The notes under the pieces were generated by a model, which saw nothing but the letters and a program-made list of their open reading frames with translations, ran no database searches and had not been told where the DNA came from. A program made the translations under genes and the position numbers. Shown here piece after piece: positions 42,561-50,721 of a stretch of DNA of 53,055 nucleotides; within the stretch, counting starts at the first letter, position 1; every line of letters begins with the position of its first letter. This stretch comes from Lachnospiraceae bacterium (GTDB taxonomy: Bacteria; Bacillota; Clostridia; Lachnospirales; Lachnospiraceae), in the NCBI GenBank assembly GCA_021199495.1, contig JAJQHY010000005.1:1-53055 (forward strand). The letters are read 5' to 3'.

Positions 42561-42603
42561 CAATAAGGGCGGGAACACACTGCACGTGTTCCCGCCCTTA
42601 TTG
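42561..42603. terminator. Very strong terminator after purL
   Basis: CAATAAGGGCGGGAACAC pairs perfectly with GTGTTCCCGCCCTTATTG, an 18-bp stem with a seven-base loop. The T-rich and A-rich flanks let it work for both converging genes. Confidence 0.85.
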
Positions 42604-42692
42604 TTTCTGTATTTATGGAAGGCGATGACAGGGCATCAAATGCCCGTGATGTGGCTGCCCGTTACCATAGCTTCTCTGCGGATTTTTGCGAT

Positions 42693-44174
42693 TTATTCAT
42701 CCGCCAGCCTCACAGTATTTTTCCCATAATAAATGGCGTAGGATCTGTTTGCCCAGTAATCCGGATCCGTTGTGATATCCGCAAAATAGAGCAGATATGG
42801 ATAGGAAGTAAATGGCTCCAGGACTGCATCCGTAATCGTTACATCCTCCAGAATTTCCATTCGCTCCAGATGCTCCTCGGAATAAGTCTGTGCTTCTCCT
42901 GTATAAAGATCATGGATAGCAGAGAATGTGGTCACATGATTTCCCTCCCAGAGATACAAAATAAAGAACAGCCCGATTATGCAGATGAACCATCCTGGCA
43001 ACAGGAAGCAGGCTCGATCTTGTGTCACAGATTTCTTTTCAAATCTTCTTAAGACCCAGCCCACCCAGTAAAGCTCATTTCCGTAGAGCCATATATAAAA
43101 TGTCCAGCGATAAATATTCTGAACTCTTCCCATGCCTGTAATGCCAAGGGTATAGAGGGTGGGCGTAAACTGTGCCGCAAATACACAGAAGGAAATGAAC
43201 GTAACCAGTGCAGGAAGAGGGTAGGCAAAGTCTTTCTTTTTGACAATGTTGGCGAATAACGGAAGGAAAAGCAGCGCAAGAAGGATGCAGGCCGGGACGG
43301 AATACACAGCGATATATTCTGCGGCTTCTTTAAGGGAGCGCAGGATTGCGGCAAAAGCAGAGTAGCCAGTGGTATCTGCCAATGAAAGACGAACCTGATT
43401 GCCCGGTGCCAGCACGTTGACAAAGAAACCGAGAAGATAGAGAATAAACCCGGCAGTGACAAAGCATTTTGCCGGATGTTTGCGATACCAGAACCAGGCG
43501 GTCGTCAGGAAATAGATGCACAGCATGCCGATTAATGAGATATAGGTTCCGCCGGATACCATAAAGGTCATAAGGACGACGCCAATGTACAGGAGAACTC
43601 TTTTCCATCTTTTCTGTGGATAACAGTACAGCAGAACCAACATCGCACATAAAAGCATTGCTTCACTGTACGGGCAGGTATAAGATACAGCTCCGCAGAT
43701 CCAGTAAAATGCTTCCACCGGATAGGGCGTCAGAAGAACCTGCAGACAAATAACACAGATGGAAATAATAGCAGAACGGAAAAAATCCGCATGAAATAAT
43801 CGGATAAGAATCACCAGAAAGAGAAACAGTTCCGACAGTACGAAGCAGGTCAATGTAATATAAGTTGACATATAATAGGAATTCTCCAGACAAGGTCCCA
43901 TAATGAGTATGAGGAGTCCCTGCGCCGTAACGATTCCGGCCCACTCCTTCCAGAAATCCTGGCAATAGGTGACAATGGAGGCAAAAAGTTGCAGTATGGA
44001 ATGAGATTCAGCCCATATCTGACTGGCAACCGTGGCATATGATATGTCATCCATGCTCATAAAATTATAATGGCTGATGACATACAGGGGAATTAGTGTA
44101 ATCAGCAGTAAAAAAATCGTTCCTGCAAAGATGATTTTCAGCTGTGTGTTTTCATTTGGAAGTATCTTTTTCAT
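42693..44174 (-). CDS. GT-C-like multi-pass membrane protein (DUF6056-like), copy 1
   Basis: 493 residues with about 11-12 membrane segments. The first extracytoplasmic loop has SHYNFMSMDDISYA; a paired acidic motif in that place is typical of GT-C glycosyltransferases that use lipid-linked sugars. Other landmarks are CGAVSYTCPYSEAMLLCAML, VNVLAPGNQVRLS and the C-terminal loop FADITTDPDYWANRSYAIYY. Assignment to the DUF6056 group is from memory of such motifs. Glycosyl transfer to a cell-surface polymer is likely, not proven. A near twin of exactly the same length lies directly upstream in the same orientation. Confidence 0.72.
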   Translation of the reverse strand: MKKILPNENTQLKIIFAGTIFLLLITLIPLYVISHYNFMSMDDISYATVASQIWAESHSILQLFASIVTYCQDFWKEWAGIVTAQGLLILIMGPCLENSYYMSTYITLTCFVLSELFLFLVILIRLFHADFFRSAIISICVICLQVLLTPYPVEAFYWICGAVSYTCPYSEAMLLCAMLVLLYCYPQKRWKRVLLYIGVVLMTFMVSGGTYISLIGMLCIYFLTTAWFWYRKHPAKCFVTAGFILYLLGFFVNVLAPGNQVRLSLADTTGYSAFAAILRSLKEAAEYIAVYSVPACILLALLFLPLFANIVKKKDFAYPLPALVTFISFCVFAAQFTPTLYTLGITGMGRVQNIYRWTFYIWLYGNELYWVGWVLRRFEKKSVTQDRACFLLPGWFICIIGLFFILYLWEGNHVTTFSAIHDLYTGEAQTYSEEHLERMEILEDVTITDAVLEPFTSYPYLLYFADITTDPDYWANRSYAIYYGKNTVRLADE

Positions 44175-44256
44175 TAATAATGACCTGCCTTCTCGTTACC
44201 GCTGCGAGTGCATCAAATGCTTCGCAGGCAATGAATTTCCTGATTTTAATCGTGCC

Positions 44257-45738
44257 TTATTCTTCAGCCAGTCTTACGGAATTTTTCCCGTAGTAAGCGG
44301 CGAGTGCCTTGTTTGCCCAGTTGTCCGGATCTACTGTAATGTCTTCCGGGTAGAGCAGATATGGACAGTATGAGTAGGGCTGGAAAATTACATCTGTGAC
44401 AGTTTCGTCGTTCAGTATTACCAGACGTTCCTGATATTCTTCGTAATAAGTCTGCGCACCGCCGTGCGTCAGATCATATACGGCAGAGACAGTGGTGATC
44501 AGATCACCACCCCAGAAGCTTAAGACATAGATCATGGCAATTCCGCCTAAGATCCATCCCGGCAGCAGGTAACAGGGCCGCTTCTGTGAGGAAGCCTTCT
44601 TTTCAAATCTCTGCATCACCCAGCCGATCCAGTAAAGCTCATTTGCGTAAAGCCAGATATACATTGTCCAGCGATAAATATTCTGGATTCTTCCGGTGCC
44701 TGTAATGCCAAGCGTATAAAGAGTGGGCGTAAACTGTGCCGCGAACACACAGAAGGAAATCAGAGTAATCAGAGCCGGCAGGGGATAAGTAAAGTCTTTT
44801 TTCCTGACGATATTGGCGAACAGTGGAATGAACAGCAGCGCCAGCAGGATACAAGGCGGAATTGAATACACGGCGATATATTCCGCAGCTTCTTTAAAGG
44901 AACGAACGATTGCGATGACAGGAGGGTAACCTTCCATATCTGATATGGAAAGACGCACCTGGTTGCCCGGCGCCAGTACATTGATAAAGAAACCGGTCAG
45001 ATAGAGAATCAGCCCGGCGGTGACAAAAATTTTTGCCGGATGACTGCGATACCAAAACCATGCAACTGTCAGGAAATAGACACACAGCATTCCGATCAGC
45101 GTGACATAGGTTCCACCGGATACCATGAAGGTCATCAGGACAATGCCAGTATAAAGGACAATTTTTTTCCATCGTTTCCCGGGATTACAATACAGCAGTA
45201 TCAGCATTGCGCATAAAAGCATCGCTTCACTGTAAGGACAGGTATAGGATACGGCTCCGCAGATCCAGTAAAACGATTCATTCGGGTAGGGCGTCAGAAG
45301 AACCTGCAGGCAGATGATGCAGATGGAAATGATGGCAGAGCGAAAAAAATCTGCATGAAATAATCGAATGAGGATCACCAGAAAAAGGAGAAGTTGTGAT
45401 AGTACGAAGCTGGTCAGTGTAATATAAGTAGTCATATAATATGCATTTTCCAGAAAAGGCCCCATAATGAGTATGAGAAGTCCCTGGGCTGTAACAATTC
45501 CGGCCCAGTCATACCAGAAATCCCGGCAGTAGCTGATAATGGAAGCGAAAAGCTGTAGTACAGAGTGGGATTCGTTCCATATCTGTATAGCGGTTGCGGC
45601 ATATGACATATCGTCCATACTCATAAAATTATAATGGCTGATGATATATAAAGGGATTAATACCCCGAGCAACACAAAAATTACCCCGGTAAAGATGATT
45701 TTAAGCTGTGTATCTTCGTTTGAAAGTATTCTTTTCAT
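44257..45738 (-). CDS. GT-C-like multi-pass membrane protein (DUF6056-like), copy 2
   Basis: 493 residues, the same length as copy 1 and clearly similar over the whole protein (SHYNFMSMDDMSYAA, GAVSYTCPYSEAMLLCAML, INVLAPGNQVRLS, EDITVDPDNWANKALAAYY). The frame is open further upstream, but AGCAGGT lies before ATG 45738 and this start matches copy 1 exactly (MKRILSNEDTQLK against MKKILPNENTQLK). The first gene of a two-gene unit: promoter at 45833-45861, spacer of 82 bases to copy 1. Differences are concentrated in the C-terminal loop, as if the two copies had begun to use different acceptors. Confidence 0.72.
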   Translation of the reverse strand: MKRILSNEDTQLKIIFTGVIFVLLGVLIPLYIISHYNFMSMDDMSYAATAIQIWNESHSVLQLFASIISYCRDFWYDWAGIVTAQGLLILIMGPFLENAYYMTTYITLTSFVLSQLLLFLVILIRLFHADFFRSAIISICIICLQVLLTPYPNESFYWICGAVSYTCPYSEAMLLCAMLILLYCNPGKRWKKIVLYTGIVLMTFMVSGGTYVTLIGMLCVYFLTVAWFWYRSHPAKIFVTAGLILYLTGFFINVLAPGNQVRLSISDMEGYPPVIAIVRSFKEAAEYIAVYSIPPCILLALLFIPLFANIVRKKDFTYPLPALITLISFCVFAAQFTPTLYTLGITGTGRIQNIYRWTMYIWLYANELYWIGWVMQRFEKKASSQKRPCYLLPGWILGGIAMIYVLSFWGGDLITTVSAVYDLTHGGAQTYYEEYQERLVILNDETVTDVIFQPYSYCPYLLYPEDITVDPDNWANKALAAYYGKNSVRLAEE

Positions 45739-45763
45739 TTGCATACCTGCTTTCATAAGGCTG

Positions 45764-45792
45764 CCGCAAATTATACGGAAGAGAATTTGCGG
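45764..45792 (-). promoter_or_regulatory. Hairpin in the leader of the GT-C-like pair
   Basis: CCGCAAATT pairs with AATTTGCGG around an 11-base loop, about 26 bases before the start codon. It could shape ribosome access; no T run follows. Confidence 0.45.
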
Positions 45793-45832
45793 AGTAAAGG
45801 ATTTTCTTGTTTTTAAATACAAAACCAGTAAG

Positions 45833-45861
45833 ATTATAAAACTGCCCTGTCAGAATTGCAA
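45833..45861 (-). promoter_or_regulatory. Promoter of the GT-C-like pair
   Basis: On the minus strand, TTGCAA (45861-45856), a 17-base spacer and consensus TATAAT (45838-45833). Confidence 0.65.
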
Positions 45862-45948
45862 GCAATATATTCGGCTACCGGTTTCATGATGGCGCGTCCC
45901 CATGGCTGAAGCCGGGAAACTCTTTCCAGACGCTGCGCAGAAAACTCG

Positions 45949-45977
45949 TTGCCCTTTTTTCACGACCGTGTTATACT
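45949..45977 (+). promoter_or_regulatory. Promoter of carAB
   Basis: TTGCCC (45949-45954), a 17-base spacer and TATACT (45972-45977). It leaves a leader of about 140 bases before carA. I found no PyrR-type antiterminator with a convincing consensus in that leader. Confidence 0.65.
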
Positions 45978-46005
45978 ATGAGCGTTTGAGGATGTGAAAC
46001 TGAGA

Positions 46006-46077
46006 ATGATCCAGGAGAGCGGCAGTCGCGGCAAAATGAAGAATGTCATGGGCCGGTCAGAAAAACGCCGCGAATGA
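46006..46077 (+). CDS. Possible 23-residue Arg-rich leader peptide of carAB
   Basis: ATG 46006 opens 23 codons, MIQESGSRGKMKNVMGRSEK then RRE, and a stop at 46075-46077. Four of the last 16 codons are Arg. GAGGA is upstream but about 13 bases away, so translation is uncertain. As carAB makes carbamoyl phosphate for arginine and pyrimidines, an Arg-sensing leader is a reasonable idea. It may also be chance. Confidence 0.25.
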   Translation: MIQESGSRGKMKNVMGRSEKRRE

Positions 46078-46125
46078 GTATCCGGGGAAGAGAAAGCTTC
46101 GGTGGCAAAGAGAGGGCGAAGATAC

Positions 46126-47310
46126 ATGAAAGCATATTTAATTCTGGAAGATGGTACTGTATTTACAGGCAAACACTTCGGCGCTGACAAGGAAATCATC
46201 AGCGAGATCGTATTCAACACTTCCATGGCCGGTTATCTGGAGGTCCTGACCGACCCTTCCTATGCGGGACAGGCGGTCTGCATGACCTATCCGCTGATCG
46301 GCAATTACGGCGTCTGCCTGGATGATATGGAGTCCAGACGGCCATGGCCGGACGGATTTATCGTGCGGGAGGTGTCCAGACTACCGAGCAATTTCCGCTG
46401 CGACATGTCTTTACAGGAGTTTATGGAAGAATATGAAATTCCGGGCATCAGCGGCATCGATACCAGAGCGCTGACCCGGATTTTGCGCGAAAAGGGCACG
46501 ATGAACGGTATGATCACCACAGACGAAGGATACGAGCTGGATAAAATCCTGCCCAGGCTTCATGCCTACCGGACGGGAAACGTGGTGGATAAAGTGACCT
46601 GCAGTGCGCCTTATTATGTGCCGGGAGTCTTGCAGCTTTCGGATAATGGTCCTTTAAGCGGCAGCGCGGACTTTGACCCGGAGGCTTACAAAGCTGGTAT
46701 CCGCGAGAAAAAACCTTCTCTCGTGCGTACCTTAAACGGGAAAGGCAAAAAGGTGGCGCTGCTGGATCTGGGCGCCAAGAAAAATATCGCCGCTTCTCTG
46801 GCGGCCCGCGGCTGTGATGTGACCGTGTACCCTGCGCGGACGCCTGCGCTGGAGATTCTGGAGGATAAACCGGACGGCATCATGCTTTCCAACGGCCCCG
46901 GAGACCCAAAGGACTGCGGCGGCATTATTGATGAAATCTACAAATTATATAAATCTGATATTCCGATTTTTGCCATTTGTCTGGGGCATCAGCTGATGGC
47001 GCTCGCGACCGGGGCGGATACACATAAATTAAAATACGGGCACCGCGGCGGCAATCACCCTGTGAAGGACTTAGAGACCGGCAGAGTCTATATTTCCTCC
47101 CAGAACCATGGTTATGTGGTGGACACGGACAAACTGGATCCTAAGGTGGCTGTCCCTGCCTTTATCAATGTCAATGACGGGACCAACGAGGGCTTGAAGT
47201 ACACGGGCAAGAATATTTTCACCGTGCAGTTCCACCCTGAGGCCTGCCCTGGCCCGCAGGACTCAGGCAGCCTGTTTGATAAGTTTATTCAGATGATGGA
47301 GGTGCGTTGA
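46126..47310 (+). CDS. carA: Carbamoyl phosphate synthetase small (glutaminase) chain
   Basis: 394 residues. It hydrolyses glutamine and passes ammonia to CarB, for carbamoyl phosphate used in pyrimidine and arginine synthesis. The N-terminal CarA domain contains FNTSMAGYLEVLTDPSYAGQ and IPGISGIDTRALTRILREKG-like sequence. The class I glutaminase has its Cys nucleophile in FAICLGHQLMALATG and the His/Glu pair in VQFHPEACPGP. AGAGGGCGA supports ATG 46126; an in-frame TTG at 46102 is not needed. carB follows one base after its stop, so the two chains are made at equal rates. Confidence 0.95.
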   Translation: MKAYLILEDGTVFTGKHFGADKEIISEIVFNTSMAGYLEVLTDPSYAGQAVCMTYPLIGNYGVCLDDMESRRPWPDGFIVREVSRLPSNFRCDMSLQEFMEEYEIPGISGIDTRALTRILREKGTMNGMITTDEGYELDKILPRLHAYRTGNVVDKVTCSAPYYVPGVLQLSDNGPLSGSADFDPEAYKAGIREKKPSLVRTLNGKGKKVALLDLGAKKNIAASLAARGCDVTVYPARTPALEILEDKPDGIMLSNGPGDPKDCGGIIDEIYKLYKSDIPIFAICLGHQLMALATGADTHKLKYGHRGGNHPVKDLETGRVYISSQNHGYVVDTDKLDPKVAVPAFINVNDGTNEGLKYTGKNIFTVQFHPEACPGPQDSGSLFDKFIQMMEVR

Positions 47311-47311
47311 A

Positions 47312-50300
47312 ATGCCCAAAAATCCCAATGTAAAGAGAGTGATGGTCATCGGCTCCGGCCCCATTGTGATCGGCCAGGCGGCGGAGTTTGATTATGCTGG
47401 CACCCAGGCCTGCCGTTCCTTAAAAGAGGAGGGTGTGGAGGTCATATTAGTCAACTCCAACCCTGCCACCATCATGACCGACAAAGATATCGCGGACAAG
47501 GTTTATATTGAACCGCTGAACGCCAGAGTGCTGGAACAGATTATTATAAAGGAAGAGCCCGACTCCATCCTGCCCAACATGGGCGGGCAGGCCGGTCTGA
47601 ACTTAGGCATGGAGCTGGAAGAGAGCGGCTTTTTAAAGGAGCACAATGTCACTCTGCTCGGCACAACCGCGGAGACAATCCGCAACGCCGAGGGACGCCA
47701 GGAATTCAAGGACCTGATGGAGCGCATTGGTGAGCCCTGCGCCGCTTCCAAAGTGGTGGAGAGTATCGAGGAGGGAATTGCATTCACTAACCAGATCGGC
47801 TATCCTGTGGTGCTCAGGCCGGCCTATACGCTGGGCGGCTCCGGCGGCGGCATCGCGCACAATCAGGTGGAGCTGGAGGAAATCCTCGAAAACGGCCTCC
47901 GCCTGTCCCGCGTGGGGCAGGTGCTGGTGGAGCGCTGCATCGCCGGCTGGAAGGAGATCGAGTACGAGGTCATGCGTGACAGTGCCGGCAACTGCATCAC
48001 TGTCTGCAACATGGAGAATATCGATCCCGTCGGCGTGCATACCGGCGACTCCATCGTAGTGGCGCCTTCCCAGACGCTCTCCGACAAGGAGTACCAGATG
48101 CTGCGCACCTCCGCGCTGAAGATTATCAATGAATTAAAAATCACCGGCGGCTGCAACGTGCAGTTCGCACTGCATCCGACCAGCTTTGAATATTGTGTCA
48201 TCGAGGTCAATCCCCGTGTGAGCCGTTCCTCGGCCCTCGCCAGCAAGGCCACCGGCTACCCGATTGCAAAAGTGGCTGCAAAAATTGCCCTGGGATACAC
48301 TCTGGATGAAATTAAAAATGCAATTACCGGCAAAACCTATGCCAGCTTTGAACCGGCGCTCGACTACTGCGTGGTTAAAATGCCGCGCCTGCCCTTCGAT
48401 AAATTCATCACGGCCAAGCGCACGCTGACCACCCAGATGAAGGCGACTGGCGAGGTCATGAGCATCTGCGACAATTTTGAAGGCGCGCTGATGAAGGCCA
48501 TCCGTTCCTTAGAGCAGCATGTGGACTGTCTTTTAAGCTATGATTTCTCGAATCTGAGGGGTGAGGATCTGCTGGAGCGCTTAAAGATCGTGGATGATCA
48601 GCGAATCTGGGTCATTGCGGAGGCCATCCGCCAGGGAGTCAGCGAGGAAACCATTCACGAGATTACGCAGTACGACCTCTGGTTTATTGATAAAATCGCC
48701 ATTCTGGTGGAGATGGAACAGCGTTTGCAGTCGGAGGAGCTGACTGTGGATCTGTTAAAGGAAGCCAAGCGTATTGAGTTCCCGGACAATGTCATTGCCC
48801 GCCTGACCGGGAAGACAGAGACGGAAATCAGGGACATGCGCTATGCAAACGGCATAGTGGCAGCCTTCAAAATGGTGGATACCTGTGCGGCGGAGTTCGC
48901 CGCCGAGACGCCCTATTATTATTCTGTTTTCGGTTCCGGGACTGAGGTGGAGGAGACTTGTGACCGCAAAAAGGTGCTGGTCCTAGGTTCCGGTCCCATT
49001 CGCATCGGCCAGGGTGTAGAGTTTGATTACTGTTCCGTCCACACGACCTGGTCCTTTGCCCGGGCAGGCTATGAGACCATCATTATCAATAATAACCCGG
49101 AGACCGTCTCCACTGACTTTGACATCGCGGACAAGCTGTATTTTGAACCGCTGACGCCGGAGGATGTGGAGAACGTGGTCCGTATGGAAAAGCCGGACGG
49201 CGCGGTGGTGCAGTTCGGCGGTCAGACCGCCATCAAGCTGACGGAGTCCCTGATGAAAATGGGCGTGCCGATCCTGGGCACGAAGGCCGAGGATGTGGAT
49301 GCGGCCGAGGACAGGGAGCTCTTTGATGAGATTCTGGAGCAGACGCAGATCCCGAGGGCTGCAGGCGGCACTGTCTTTACGGCTGAGGAAGCCAAAGAAG
49401 TGGCGAATCGCTTAGGCTACCCGGTGTTAGTCAGACCATCCTATGTTCTGGGCGGCCAGGGCATGCAGATTGCGACCTGCGATCAGGAGATCGAAGAGTT
49501 CATGGCTGTGATCAACCGTTATGCCCAGGACCACCCCATTCTGGTGGACAAATACCTGATGGGCAAGGAAGTGGAGGTGGACGCGGTCTGCGACGGTACG
49601 GATATTTTAATTCCGGGCATCATGGAGCATATCGAGAGAACTGGCGTACACTCCGGCGACTCTATTTCGGTTTATCCGGCGCCGTCGCTCACGCCGACGG
49701 TCAAGGAAAAGCTGGGCGATTATACCGCCCGTCTGGCCAGGGCACTCCATGTGAAGGGCATGATCAATATTCAGTTTATCGTGATCGGCGAGGACGTGTA
49801 TGTGATCGAGGTCAATCCCCGTTCCTCCCGGACCGTGCCTTATATCAGTAAGGTTACCGGTATTCCGATTGTAGATCTGGCAACCAGAGCCATCCTCGGA
49901 GAGACCATCCGCGGGATGGGCTATGAGCCGGGCATCCAGCCGGAGGCACCGTATTTTGCCATCAAGATGCCGGTATTCTCCTTTGAGAAAATCCGCGGCG
50001 CGGAGATCAGCTTAGGTCCTGAAATGAAGTCCACCGGCGAGTGTCTGGGGATCGCGCCTACCTTTGAGGAGGCGCTGTACAAGGCATTTCTGGGCGCAGG
50101 CGTTGACCTGCCGAAATATAAGCAGATGATTATCACGGTCAAGGACGCGGACAAGCCGGAAATTGTGGAGATTGCCAAGCGCTATGACCGCCTGGGCTAC
50201 ATCATCTACGCGACCAGAAGCACCGCAAAGGTGCTGCAGGAGGCGGGTATCAAGGCCAGAAAGGTCAATAAAATCAACCAGGAATCACCCACGGTCATGG

Positions 50301-50515
50301 ACCTGATCCTGGGACACAAAATCGACCTGGTCATCGACACGCCCACACAGGGCCGCAACAAGCACCGCGACGGTTTTTTAATCCGCCGTACCGCGATTGA
50401 AACAGGTGTCTACTGTATTACAGCCCTGGATACCGCGAATGCCCTCGTGACCAGTCTGGAGAATAAGCAGGAGAAGCTGCACCTGATTGATATCGCACAG
50501 ATATCCAGGAAATGA
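47312..50515 (+). CDS. carB: Carbamoyl phosphate synthetase large chain
   Basis: 1067 residues, the normal length. Two homologous ATP-grasp halves: the first (about 1-550) phosphorylates bicarbonate (GSGPIVIGQAAEFDYAGTQA, RPAYTLGGSGGG, EVNPRVSRSSALASKATGYP), the second (about 550-930) phosphorylates carbamate (GSGPIRIGQGVEFDYCSVHT, RPSYVLGGQGMQ, EVNPRSSRTVPYISKVTGIP). The C-terminal MGS-like domain (about 930-1067) would bind allosteric effectors such as UMP or ornithine. RBS GGAGGTG lies inside the end of carA. No other pyr or arg genes adjoin it. Confidence 0.96.
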   Translation: MPKNPNVKRVMVIGSGPIVIGQAAEFDYAGTQACRSLKEEGVEVILVNSNPATIMTDKDIADKVYIEPLNARVLEQIIIKEEPDSILPNMGGQAGLNLGMELEESGFLKEHNVTLLGTTAETIRNAEGRQEFKDLMERIGEPCAASKVVESIEEGIAFTNQIGYPVVLRPAYTLGGSGGGIAHNQVELEEILENGLRLSRVGQVLVERCIAGWKEIEYEVMRDSAGNCITVCNMENIDPVGVHTGDSIVVAPSQTLSDKEYQMLRTSALKIINELKITGGCNVQFALHPTSFEYCVIEVNPRVSRSSALASKATGYPIAKVAAKIALGYTLDEIKNAITGKTYASFEPALDYCVVKMPRLPFDKFITAKRTLTTQMKATGEVMSICDNFEGALMKAIRSLEQHVDCLLSYDFSNLRGEDLLERLKIVDDQRIWVIAEAIRQGVSEETIHEITQYDLWFIDKIAILVEMEQRLQSEELTVDLLKEAKRIEFPDNVIARLTGKTETEIRDMRYANGIVAAFKMVDTCAAEFAAETPYYYSVFGSGTEVEETCDRKKVLVLGSGPIRIGQGVEFDYCSVHTTWSFARAGYETIIINNNPETVSTDFDIADKLYFEPLTPEDVENVVRMEKPDGAVVQFGGQTAIKLTESLMKMGVPILGTKAEDVDAAEDRELFDEILEQTQIPRAAGGTVFTAEEAKEVANRLGYPVLVRPSYVLGGQGMQIATCDQEIEEFMAVINRYAQDHPILVDKYLMGKEVEVDAVCDGTDILIPGIMEHIERTGVHSGDSISVYPAPSLTPTVKEKLGDYTARLARALHVKGMINIQFIVIGEDVYVIEVNPRSSRTVPYISKVTGIPIVDLATRAILGETIRGMGYEPGIQPEAPYFAIKMPVFSFEKIRGAEISLGPEMKSTGECLGIAPTFEEALYKAFLGAGVDLPKYKQMIITVKDADKPEIVEIAKRYDRLGYIIYATRSTAKVLQEAGIKARKVNKINQESPTVMDLILGHKIDLVIDTPTQGRNKHRDGFLIRRTAIETGVYCITALDTANALVTSLENKQEKLHLIDIAQISRK

Positions 50516-50613
50516 GCGCAGCCTGTCTGAAGGTATCATCAGTCCCTTATGAATTCACTGCATGGAACGGGCCGGTTTATACTTTCAAACCGACTGCAAA
50601 TAGCAACAAAAAG

Positions 50614-50664
50614 ACACAATATCTTGATTTTTCTGTTGCAATTCGCCACAAGATGTAGTACACT
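50614..50664 (+). promoter_or_regulatory. NrdR boxes overlapping the nrdD promoter
   Basis: Box 1 ACACAATATCTTGATT (50614-50629) has a perfect left half of the NrdR consensus ACACWATATATWGTGT. Box 2 CCACAAGATGTAGTAC (50646-50661) is weaker. Their starts are 32 bases apart, three helical turns, the normal NrdR arrangement. The promoter TTGCAA (50636-50641), 17-base spacer, TACACT (50659-50664) overlaps box 2, so binding would repress nrdD when dATP is plentiful. Confidence 0.7.
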
Positions 50665-50721
50665 GGATAGGCACGAACACCGATATCATCACAGAAAGCA
50701 TCAATATATGGGGAGAAAGCA

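Noticed and set aside
46006-46040. PyrR-binding antiterminator in the carAB leader
   Set aside because: ATCCAGGAGAG resembles the PyrR loop consensus only with a one-base shift, and there is no terminator/antiterminator pair downstream.
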